DNA of 34,634 nt, from positions 1 to 34,634 of the forward strand of contig VGVQ01000028.1 of NCBI GenBank assembly GCA_016874005.1. Direction: 5' to 3'. The notes below the pieces were generated by a model. That model made no database searches, had not been told where the DNA came from, and worked only from the letters and a program-made list of their open reading frames with translations. Shown here piece by piece: positions 16,033 to 23,640 of the stretch (the stretch's first letter is position 1; the number at the start of each line of letters is the position of its first letter). The position numbers and the translations under genes are program-made. This stretch comes from Gemmatimonadota bacterium (lineage in GTDB: Bacteria; Gemmatimonadota; Gemmatimonadetes; Gemmatimonadales; GWC2-71-9).

Positions 16033-19000
16033 ATGACCACTAGTCTCCTCGCCGCCGCCCTGGTGATCCTCCAGACGCCGGCGGTCCGCCCCGCGGTCGA
16101 CTCGGCCGCGCTACGCCTTTCGGCCGCGGTGGCCGCCCTGCCGGTTCGGATGCTCGGCCCCGGGTTCATGAGCGGCCGGATCTCCGATCTCGAGGTCGAC
16201 CCCCGCAAGCGGAGCACCTGGTATGTCGCCGCCGGCTCCGGCGGCGTTTGGAAGACGACCAACGCCGGAGTCAGCTGGACCCCGCTCTTCGATAACCAGC
16301 CATCCTACTCGATCGGGGAGATCACCCTCGATCCGACCAACCCGGATGTCGTCTGGGTCGGCACCGGCGAGAACGTGAGCGGCCGTCACGTCGGTTGGGG
16401 CGATGGGGTGTACCGAAGCCTCGACGGCGGGCGAACCTGGCAGCGAATGGGGTTGCCGAAGTCCGAGCACATCGGCCGGATCCTGGTGGACCCCCGCGAG
16501 GGGAAACGGGTCCTGGTTGCCGCCGAGGGGCCGCTCTGGGCACCGGGCGGCGAGCGGGGAGTGTACCGGAGCGAGGACGGCGGGACCACCTGGACCGCGG
16601 CGCTCCAAGTCGACGAGCACACCGGCGTCACCGATCTCGAGTTCGATCCCTCGAACCCCGACGTGGTCTACGCCGCGGCGTATCAACGCCGGCGCCACGT
16701 CTGGGGCTTCATGGGCGGTGGTCCGAAATCGGGGATCTACAAGTCCACCGACAACGGCAAGACCTGGCGTCCGGTGAAGACCGGGCTGCCGTCGGGCGAC
16801 GTCGGCAAGATCGGGCTCGCGGTGACGCCGGCGGATCCCAAACTCGTCTACGCCACCATCGAGGCCGGCGCGAGCGACCGGGGGTTCTACCGATCGGCGG
16901 ACCGAGGCGAGAGTTGGGAGAAGCGAAACGGGTACATCTCGGGCGGCACCGGACCGCACTACTACCAGGAGATCGAAGCGTCCCCGATCGATGCCCAGGT
17001 CGTCTACCAGATGGACGTCTTTCTCCATGTCACCCGCGACGGCGGTCGAACTTTCGAGATGGCCGAAACCGGACACGACAAACACTCCGACAACCATGCC
17101 CTCTGGATCGACCCGTCCGACGGCGACCATCTCCTGGTGGGGACCGATGCCGGTCTCTACCAGAGCTTCGACGACGGCAAGACCTGGCGGCATTTCCCCA
17201 ATTTGCCGATTTCCCAGTTCTACAAGGTGGCGGTGAATACCCGGGAGCCGTTCTACGACATCCTGGGTGGGGCGCAGGACCTCGGGACCCTGCACGGTCC
17301 GTCGCGGACCACCAATCGGGATGGCATTCGTAACCATGACTGGTATGTGCCGCTCGGCGCCGACGGGTACGGCGTGGCGTTTGACCCGCGCGATCCGAAT
17401 CTGATGTACCTGATGTGGCAGGAGGGGAATCTCTACCGGAAGGACCGCAAGAACGACGAAGGCCTGGGGATCCGGCCGATGCCTGCACCCGGCGATCCGC
17501 CGGAGCGCTGGAACTGGGACTCGCCGATTCTGGTGAGTCCCCATGACCCGGACCGGGTCTACTACGGCTCGCAGCGGCTCTGGCGGAGCGACGATCGGGG
17601 CGGCAACTGGACCGCGATCAGCGGAGACCTGACCTCGGGGCAGAACCGCTACCAACGTCAGTTCATGGGTCGGGTCTGGAGCGTCGACGCCCTCCACGAC
17701 AATGGCGCGATGTCGAAGTACGCCACCCTGACCGCGATCTCGGAGTCGCCGGTGCAGGCCGGGGTGATCGCGGTCGGCACCGACGACGGGCTCGTCCAAG
17801 TGACCAGCGACGGTGGTCGAACCTGGGCCCGCGCGACGGCTCCGCCAGGGCTCCCACCGCTGTCGTTCGTCAACGACGTCGAGATGTCCATGCACGACGG
17901 CCGGACCGTCTACCTGGTGGCGGACAACCACAAGATGGGCGACTTCACGCCATACCTGTTCGAGAGCACCGATCTGGGCCGGACCTGGCGGTCGATTGCC
18001 GGCGACCTGCCCAAAGGCACGATCGTCTGGGCGATGCAGCAGGACCATGTCCGGCCGGAGCTGTTGTTCGCCGGTACCGAGTTCGGGTTGTATTTGTCGC
18101 TCAATCGGGGCGCCAACTGGCACAAGCTGTCGGGTGGGGTGCCGACGATCTCGTTCCGCGATCTCAAGCTGCATCGCCGCGACGACGACCTCGTCGGGGC
18201 GAGCTTCGGGCGGGGCTTCTACCTGCTCGACGACTACTCGGCGTTGCGGACCATGGCGGCCGCCGGGTTACCGGATCCCGGAGGGCTGTTTCCGGTTCGC
18301 GACGCTTGGTGGTACGTGCCCTATCAGCCGGGCCAGGCGCCGGGCCGGCCGGAGAAAGGGACCGATGACTTCACCACACCCAACCCGCCGGTCGGCGCCC
18401 TCTTGACCTACTACCTGCGCGAGGTGCCCAAGACGTTGGCCGAGCAGCGCCGCGACACCGAAAAACCGCTCAATGAGCGCGGCGCCGATGCTCCGTTCCC
18501 GGGTTACGAACGGCTCCAGGCCGAGGCGCGCCAGACCGGGCCCAAAGTGTTCGTGGTGATCGCCGAGGCGAGCGGCCGAGCGGTTCGCTGGATCGAAGGT
18601 CCGGCCAAGCCGGGGCTTCATCGAATCAACTGGAACATGCGGGGCCCGGATCCGAGCCCCATCGACCTGCGTCCAGCGGGATTTCGGCCGCCGTGGTCCG
18701 ACCCGCCGGGTGGGCCGTTGGTCGCACCGGGTCGCTACACCGCGGAACTGGTGATTCTGAGCGAAGGCGGCCTCCGGCGGGTCGGAACCCCGCAGTCGTT
18801 CACCCTGAAGCCCGTGCCCGGGGCGCCGTCGAACACCGACTTCACGGCGGTGGCGGCGTTCCAACAGGAGTCCGCCGAACTGATTCGTCGGATCGGTTCC
18901 GCGGGGGCCGAGCTCGACGCCGTGGCGGACGAGTTGCGCCATGCCAGGGCCGCGTTGGTTGCCGCGCCCCGCGCGGACCGGGCGCTGTTCGGCCGGGTCG

Positions 19001-19302
19001 ATTCGTTGGCTGGCGCGGTGGCCGGTCTCGACACCCGGCTTCGGAGTGACCGGGTTCGGCAGGGGCTCGACGAGTCCACCTCCCCGTCGATCGCGGGGCG
19101 GGCGAACGATGTCATTGGCGGGCACTGGGAGACCACCCAGGCGCCGACCGGGACCCAACGGCGGGGCCTCGAGATCGCGGCGTCGGAGTTCGCGACTTGG
19201 CGGCGGGATCTCACCGCGCTGGTGGACGGGCCGTTGGCGCGCCTTCGGGCCGATTTGGTCGCGGCGGGGGCGCCGCACACTCCGGGGAGTCGGCGCCCAT
19301 GA
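16033..19302 (+). CDS. Secreted sortilin/VPS10-type BNR (Asp-box) repeat protein
   Basis: A 1089-residue exported protein. After a short hydrophobic leader, about residues 40-740 form beta-propellers with at least eleven Asp-box-like motifs, including KTTNAGVSW, RSLDGGRTW, RSEDGGTTW, KSTDNGKTW, RSADRGESW, QSFDDGKTW, RSDDRGGNW, TSDGGRTW and ESTDLGRTW. The C-terminal 300 residues carry a beta domain (VRWIEGPAKPGLHRINWNMRGPDP) and a helical tail. This arrangement is common in Gemmatimonadota, Acidobacteria and Bacteroidetes proteins labelled 'glycosyl hydrolase' or 'sortilin'. I see no sialidase catalytic set (Arg triad, Tyr/Glu), so binding or an unknown activity is safer. A GGAG ribosome-binding site precedes the ATG. 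It lies 71 nt after the SnoaL-like gene. Confidence 0.9.
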   Translation: MTTSLLAAALVILQTPAVRPAVDSAALRLSAAVAALPVRMLGPGFMSGRISDLEVDPRKRSTWYVAAGSGGVWKTTNAGVSWTPLFDNQPSYSIGEITLDPTNPDVVWVGTGENVSGRHVGWGDGVYRSLDGGRTWQRMGLPKSEHIGRILVDPREGKRVLVAAEGPLWAPGGERGVYRSEDGGTTWTAALQVDEHTGVTDLEFDPSNPDVVYAAAYQRRRHVWGFMGGGPKSGIYKSTDNGKTWRPVKTGLPSGDVGKIGLAVTPADPKLVYATIEAGASDRGFYRSADRGESWEKRNGYISGGTGPHYYQEIEASPIDAQVVYQMDVFLHVTRDGGRTFEMAETGHDKHSDNHALWIDPSDGDHLLVGTDAGLYQSFDDGKTWRHFPNLPISQFYKVAVNTREPFYDILGGAQDLGTLHGPSRTTNRDGIRNHDWYVPLGADGYGVAFDPRDPNLMYLMWQEGNLYRKDRKNDEGLGIRPMPAPGDPPERWNWDSPILVSPHDPDRVYYGSQRLWRSDDRGGNWTAISGDLTSGQNRYQRQFMGRVWSVDALHDNGAMSKYATLTAISESPVQAGVIAVGTDDGLVQVTSDGGRTWARATAPPGLPPLSFVNDVEMSMHDGRTVYLVADNHKMGDFTPYLFESTDLGRTWRSIAGDLPKGTIVWAMQQDHVRPELLFAGTEFGLYLSLNRGANWHKLSGGVPTISFRDLKLHRRDDDLVGASFGRGFYLLDDYSALRTMAAAGLPDPGGLFPVRDAWWYVPYQPGQAPGRPEKGTDDFTTPNPPVGALLTYYLREVPKTLAEQRRDTEKPLNERGADAPFPGYERLQAEARQTGPKVFVVIAEASGRAVRWIEGPAKPGLHRINWNMRGPDPSPIDLRPAGFRPPWSDPPGGPLVAPGRYTAELVILSEGGLRRVGTPQSFTLKPVPGAPSNTDFTAVAAFQQESAELIRRIGSAGAELDAVADELRHARAALVAAPRADRALFGRVDSLAGAVAGLDTRLRSDRVRQGLDESTSPSIAGRANDVIGGHWETTQAPTGTQRRGLEIAASEFATWRRDLTALVDGPLARLRADLVAAGAPHTPGSRRP

Positions 19303-19376
19303 GTGACTGTCTTTCGCGAATGCCGGGTCAGCGGATCGGGGCGCTGGCCGCGAATTCGAACAGGCTTGCGCCGGCT

Positions 19377-19474
19377 CGGCAGCCGGCACCGCTGCCGGCC
19401 TGGCGCCTACTGCAACGGCGGTAGCTCCACCGAGTTCGTCAGTCCGTTTTGACGTGGGAGGCCCGGCGGGGCCT
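19377..19474. terminator. Hairpins between convergent genes (possible terminators)
   Basis: Two stem-loops lie between the ends of the convergent BNR and creatininase-like genes. CGGCAGC (19377-19383) pairs with GCTGCCG (19391-19397), and AGGCCC (19459-19464) pairs with GGGCCT (19469-19474) around a 4-nt loop. Neither has a T-run on either strand, so intrinsic termination is only a possibility. Confidence 0.3.
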
Positions 19475-19476
19475 GG

Positions 19477-20364
19477 TCAACCCTTGGCCCTGGCGGCCGC
19501 GATGGCCTTGACGGTGTGGTTGGCCCGGAACTCGAACAGCTTCCAGCCAAGCGCGGCGGTCTTGGTTTTGTCGGCGATGCTGACCCCATTGATCGAAGCT
19601 TTCCCGGCCTTGATCCGCTGATCGTACCGGACGGATGACGGGTCGACCGCCATCATCAGGGCGGTGATCCAGTAGCTGTCGTGGTAGCCCTCGTCGATCG
19701 GCTCTTTGACGCCGAGCTCGTCGTTCATGTAGGCAACCATCTTGTCGTACTGGTAGAACTCGGGAATGTAGCGGGCCTTGGCGGCCGCGCCCCAGGCGGC
19801 GTTGAGGTTGGTGGCGGCCGCGGCCAGGCCGGTTTGGTTGCCGCCGCTGTCGCCGATCAGGATGATCTCGGTGAATCCGGTCGTCTTGAAGCTGGTGGCG
19901 ATGTCTTCGATCAACTGGCGATAGGTGTCTTCGCGGAGACTGATGGTGCCCGGGTAGCGCATGTGTCCGGTCGGGGGATCGAAGTTGCCTTCGGGGACGA
20001 ACGCCACGACCGGAGCGCAGAGCGTTTTGCCGAGTTTCCTGGCAATGGCTTCACAGGCGCCGCGGAGGATGACGTTATGCTTGCCGGTGGTGAGGTAGGG
20101 ACCGTTCTGCTCGACGCCGCCAGTGGCGATGATGACGGTGGTGGTGCCGGCGGCGATCAGGTCGCGAACCTCCATCCAGGTCAGCTCGTCGATCCAGAGC
20201 GATGCCGCGGCCTCGATCGGTCTGGGGGCCCGGAGTTCCGCCTGGATCCGGCGTTCGGCCTCGGCTCGCTGCTCGGCCGTGGGCCGGGCCTGGGCGGCGG
20301 CGGCCGGGACGCCGATGAAGCCCGCCAGCGCCATCGCGGCCGGGCGAAGGAAGCCTAACGTCAT
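19477..20364 (-). CDS. Secreted creatininase-fold amidase-like protein with altered metal ligands
   Basis: A 295-residue protein with a signal peptide (about 1-25) and a creatininase domain. Recognisable are the GGVEQNGPYL segment (Glu85), GHMRYPGTISL (His134) and IGDSGGN (170-175). In classical creatininases the first motif reads GSTEQHGPHLPLNTD; here the His is Asn87, and His96 replaces the Asp. The later 'HAGExETS' motif appears as YHDSYWIT (His228) without the Glu. The metal site must therefore differ from creatininase or MftE. It could use another metal arrangement or a different reaction. GAGG precedes the ATG, and the second codon region contains CGTTAGGC with a TTA Leu codon. It follows the ankyrin gene by 26 nt and probably ends that operon. 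Confidence 0.8.
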   Translation of the reverse strand: MTLGFLRPAAMALAGFIGVPAAAAQARPTAEQRAEAERRIQAELRAPRPIEAAASLWIDELTWMEVRDLIAAGTTTVIIATGGVEQNGPYLTTGKHNVILRGACEAIARKLGKTLCAPVVAFVPEGNFDPPTGHMRYPGTISLREDTYRQLIEDIATSFKTTGFTEIILIGDSGGNQTGLAAAATNLNAAWGAAAKARYIPEFYQYDKMVAYMNDELGVKEPIDEGYHDSYWITALMMAVDPSSVRYDQRIKAGKASINGVSIADKTKTAALGWKLFEFRANHTVKAIAAARAKG

Positions 20365-20390
20365 GACGAACCTCGATCGAAGTTAGCGGC

Positions 20391-22244
20391 TCAACAAGAC
20401 TTGCACTTGTTGCTGTTCTTGGATCCCAGCTTCTCGAGCAGGGCCACCGTCTTGAGGAACGGCGGGACCCGCTGGACCGGGCCGTTCGCCATGTCGGCGG
20501 TGGTCTGGCCGCGCCGGCTCACCGCCGTGACGTCGGCCCCCTTGGCGACCAGATACTCGATCATCTGGTCGTCGCCTCGGGCCGCGGCGTGGTGGAGGGC
20601 GCTGTAGCCGTTGTGGTCGCGGCTGTTGACGTCGGCCTTGACCACCTCGACCAGGTATTTGATGGCGGGCATCCACCCGTCGGGAACGTGGCGGTGGGCG
20701 TTGGCGGCGAATCCCTCGCCGTAGCCGACCCCGGCCGCGGCGTGGATCGGGTAGACGCCGGGGCCACCGACCGGGACCGGAGGGAGCCCGGAGGGGTCCT
20801 TGTCGCCGTCCTTCTCGTCGTCATCGTCTTCGAAGTCGCGGCCGGCGGCTCTGGTGGTCGGGATGGTCGGATCGGCGCCGGCCGCGAGGAGGAGCTTCAT
20901 CGCGGCCACGTCGGTTCCGTAGGCCGCCCGCCAGAACGGGGTCGCCCCCGTGGTGTTCACGCCGAGGAGATCGAAGTTGTACGACGCATACCAGAGGTGT
21001 TTGGTGAGCCGCGCGTTCGGGTCTGCGCCCTTGTCGAGCAGCGCCTTCATCAATTCGAGGTAGTCGATCTTCTGCCGGGTGTGCGCGGTCGGCTGGGGGT
21101 ACAGTGATTTGGCGGACCACTGGACGTTGAGCACCGCGTAGAGCGGCGTGGTGCCGGCCTCGCTGGCGAGCTTGGGGTCGGCCCCCTTGTCGAGCAACGC
21201 TCTGGCGAGGTCGAAGTGACCATTCAAGGTCGCCATCAGGAGCGGACTGGTCTGGTCCGACCCGCTGACCTGGTTCGGGTCGGCTCCGGCCTCGAGCAAC
21301 GCCAGGGCGAGTTCCGCGTGCCCCTCTCGGGCAGCGAAGAGGAGCGGCGTGAGCCCGCCCACTTTGCCGACGAGCTGGCCATAGCTGAGCGGTTTGGGTG
21401 CGTTGGCGGCCTTGATCGAGTCGGCCAGCCGTTTGGCCACGGCGGCCTTCGCGACCGAATCGGCTTTCGCCGAGTCGACCGGGGTCTTCTTGGCGCTATC
21501 GGCGCGGACCCTGGCGGAATCGGGGGCGGGTTTACGGCTGCTGTCGGGTCGAGCCGCGGCGGCCCGGATCGCGGCCATCTTCTTGGCGCGGGCCTGGGCG
21601 GCGGCGCGATCGGCCTTTTCGCGGCCGACCGCGTCCTCGACCCGCGAGGTGGCCTTGAGGTTGGCTCCGTTCGCGATCAGCAGCTCGGCGGCCTCTCGGC
21701 GGTCGGCGGCGGCGGCCCACATCAGCGGGGTCTGGCTGAACGCGGAGTCGCCGGCGTCCACCGCCGCGCCCTTGGCGAGCAGCGCGGCGACGAGGTCGCG
21801 GTTCCCGTGCCCGGCGGCGAAGTGAAGCGGGGTCGCTCCGCCGGTCGTGGTTCGAGGGTTCGGGGCGGCACCGTGGGCGAGCAGAGCGGCCGCCGCCTTC
21901 GCCGCGCCGTGGCGGGCGGCCAGGTGGAGCGCGGTGTAGCTGCCGTTGCGGGTGGTGGCCTCGAGGCGGGCGCCGGCCGCGATCAGGGTCTCGATCAGCC
22001 CGTCGTCGTCGTGGCTCGCCGCCCAGTGGAGCGCGGTCATTCCGTCGGGTTGGGCGGCGTTGACGTCGGCGCCCTGCTGAAGGAGCCGGCGGACCAAGGC
22101 GGTCTCTTGGCGCATCGCGGCGTCGGCGAGGGGCGCCTCGGGCGGGCCGGCCCAGGTCGCGCCGGCGGCCGCGAAGCCGACCAGGACCGTCAAGGCGGTC
22201 CGGTACCACCGGGCCCGGCGCCCGGGAGGGTAGCCGTTAGGCAT
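20391..22244 (-). CDS. Exported ankyrin-repeat protein
   Basis: A 617-residue protein with an N-terminal hydrophobic signal (TALTVLVGFAAAGATWAG). Roughly eleven ankyrin repeats fall in three blocks. The first block covers about residues 35-200 (DGMTALHWAASHDDDGLIETLIAAGA and similar). A low-complexity linker rich in Ala, Lys, Asp and Ser follows (about 205-285). The second block has GGLTPLLFAAREGH. After an acidic spacer (EDDDDEKDGDKD), a final block contains GYSALHHAAARGDD. The protein ends in a Cys-containing tail (NKCKSC). Ankyrin repeats mediate protein binding. The ATG overlaps the end of the DUF1552 gene by 8 nt, so it should be co-translated. The combination with DUF1592/DUF1552 suggests a partner at the cell envelope (inference). 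Confidence 0.9.
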   Translation of the reverse strand: MPNGYPPGRRARWYRTALTVLVGFAAAGATWAGPPEAPLADAAMRQETALVRRLLQQGADVNAAQPDGMTALHWAASHDDDGLIETLIAAGARLEATTRNGSYTALHLAARHGAAKAAAALLAHGAAPNPRTTTGGATPLHFAAGHGNRDLVAALLAKGAAVDAGDSAFSQTPLMWAAAADRREAAELLIANGANLKATSRVEDAVGREKADRAAAQARAKKMAAIRAAAARPDSSRKPAPDSARVRADSAKKTPVDSAKADSVAKAAVAKRLADSIKAANAPKPLSYGQLVGKVGGLTPLLFAAREGHAELALALLEAGADPNQVSGSDQTSPLLMATLNGHFDLARALLDKGADPKLASEAGTTPLYAVLNVQWSAKSLYPQPTAHTRQKIDYLELMKALLDKGADPNARLTKHLWYASYNFDLLGVNTTGATPFWRAAYGTDVAAMKLLLAAGADPTIPTTRAAGRDFEDDDDEKDGDKDPSGLPPVPVGGPGVYPIHAAAGVGYGEGFAANAHRHVPDGWMPAIKYLVEVVKADVNSRDHNGYSALHHAAARGDDQMIEYLVAKGADVTAVSRRGQTTADMANGPVQRVPPFLKTVALLEKLGSKNSNKCKSC

Positions 22245-23631
22245 TGGCCCGCAGCGACATGAAGTCGGTGCTGTCGCCGAAGCTGGTGATCTCGCCCATC
22301 CCCAGGGCGTGGAGCACCCCGAGCATGGCGTTGGCCATCGGGGTGCCGTCGGCCGCCTTGAGATGGAGGTTGCCGTCGAGCTTGCCGTTGGCCTTGCCGA
22401 CGATGAACAGCGGGCAACGGCGATGGTTGTGGAGATTCGGATCGCCCATCGGCGAGCCGTAGATCACCATCGACTTGTCGAGGAGGGTTCGGTCGCCCTC
22501 GGTGAGGCCCTGGAGCTTGTCGAGGAAATACGGCAGCATCCCGACGTGGTATCGGTTGATCAGGAAGAAGTCCTTGACGCCTTTCTCGCCGCCGCCGTGG
22601 TGCGAGGCCGGGTGGAACGGCTTGTCGCACCCGCTCTCCGGATACACCCGGCTGGAACCGTCGCGCCCCATCTTGAAGGAGAAGACCCGGGTGACATCGG
22701 CGGCGAAGGCCAGTGCCTGGAGATCGAACATCAACTTGACGTGGTCCTCGAAGGAGTCGGGAACCCCGGCCGGCGCTTCCGGCATCTCGCGCGCCTCGCC
22801 GCTGGTGTTCCGCGCCTCGATCCGCAGGATTCGGCGCTCGACCTCGCGGATGTCGTCGAGGTAGCGCTCCAACCGCTGCCGGTCGGCCGGGCCAAGGGTG
22901 GCTCGCATCGAGGCCATTTCGGCCGAGACCCAATCGAGGATGCTCTTCCGGGTCCGGCGCCGGGAGGCCCGCTCCTCCCTGGAGCCGCCCACCCCGAAGA
23001 GCTTCTCGAAGGCCACCCGAGGGTCGCGGATGACCGGAAGCGGTTCGGTCGGCGAGGACCAGCTGATCGAGTCGGTATAGACGCAGGCATACCCGTAGGC
23101 GCAGCCGCCAGCTTGATCGACGTTCTCGATGCACAGTTGCATCGACGGGATCGGGGTGTCCTGCCCGAATCGCTGGGCGTACATCTGGTCGAGCGAGGTT
23201 CCCACGAACACGTCGGATCCCTCGGTTTGCTTGGGATGCGATTGGGTGAGGAACACCGCGCTCGAGCGAAAGTGATCGCCGCCGATTTCTTCGGGCGTCT
23301 CCGGTTCCGCCTCGCGGCAGTCGGTGTTGCTGACGATGGTGAGCTGGTTCCGATAGCGCTCCAGGGCGTTCAGCGCGGTCGGGCCGAGATCGAACTCCCG
23401 GCCGACCCCGGCGGGCGACCAGAGGTTGAGCTTGGAGCCCAGGTCGTTGCAGCCGGCGGCGCCGTGGACCATTTCGATCGCCACCAGTCGGGCCGGATCG
23501 TTGGCCACCAGCCGAGCGTAGCGGCCCCGTCCAGCCGGGACCATCGCGTCGAGCCAGGGAAGCCCGACCGTGGCGCCGAGCGTCTTGATGAAGGTCCGGC
23601 GATGGAGCGCCTGTCCGGTGAGAAAGTGCAT
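22237..23631 (-). CDS. DUF1552 protein with Tat signal
   Basis: A 464-residue DUF1552 protein. The N-terminus has a twin-arginine signal (LHRRTFIKTLGATVGLPWLDAM), so it is probably exported folded. Family features include SVAP-like core strands: VHGAAGCNDLGSKLNLWSP, IGGDHFRSSAVFLT, VFVGTSLDQMYAQ, ACVYTDSISW, RKSILDWVSAEMASM and SPMGDPNLHNH. The function of DUF1552 is unknown; it is almost always encoded beside DUF1587/1592/1588/1585 cytochrome-type proteins, as here. The stop overlaps the ankyrin gene's start, and only 9 nt separate it from the upstream gene's stop. No alternative start is needed. Confidence 0.92.
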   Translation of the reverse strand: MHFLTGQALHRRTFIKTLGATVGLPWLDAMVPAGRGRYARLVANDPARLVAIEMVHGAAGCNDLGSKLNLWSPAGVGREFDLGPTALNALERYRNQLTIVSNTDCREAEPETPEEIGGDHFRSSAVFLTQSHPKQTEGSDVFVGTSLDQMYAQRFGQDTPIPSMQLCIENVDQAGGCAYGYACVYTDSISWSSPTEPLPVIRDPRVAFEKLFGVGGSREERASRRRTRKSILDWVSAEMASMRATLGPADRQRLERYLDDIREVERRILRIEARNTSGEAREMPEAPAGVPDSFEDHVKLMFDLQALAFAADVTRVFSFKMGRDGSSRVYPESGCDKPFHPASHHGGGEKGVKDFFLINRYHVGMLPYFLDKLQGLTEGDRTLLDKSMVIYGSPMGDPNLHNHRRCPLFIVGKANGKLDGNLHLKAADGTPMANAMLGVLHALGMGEITSFGDSTDFMSLRANA

Positions 23632-23640
23632 CGCGAGCTC

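Noticed and set aside
16033-19302. Sialidase
   Set aside because: Asp-box repeats are numerous, but I see no sialidase Arg triad or catalytic Tyr/Glu; the repeats alone do not show activity.
20391-22244. Tandem DNA repeats or a repeat element in the ankyrin gene
   Set aside because: The repeats are protein-level ankyrin units with diverged DNA; they are explained by the coding sequence.
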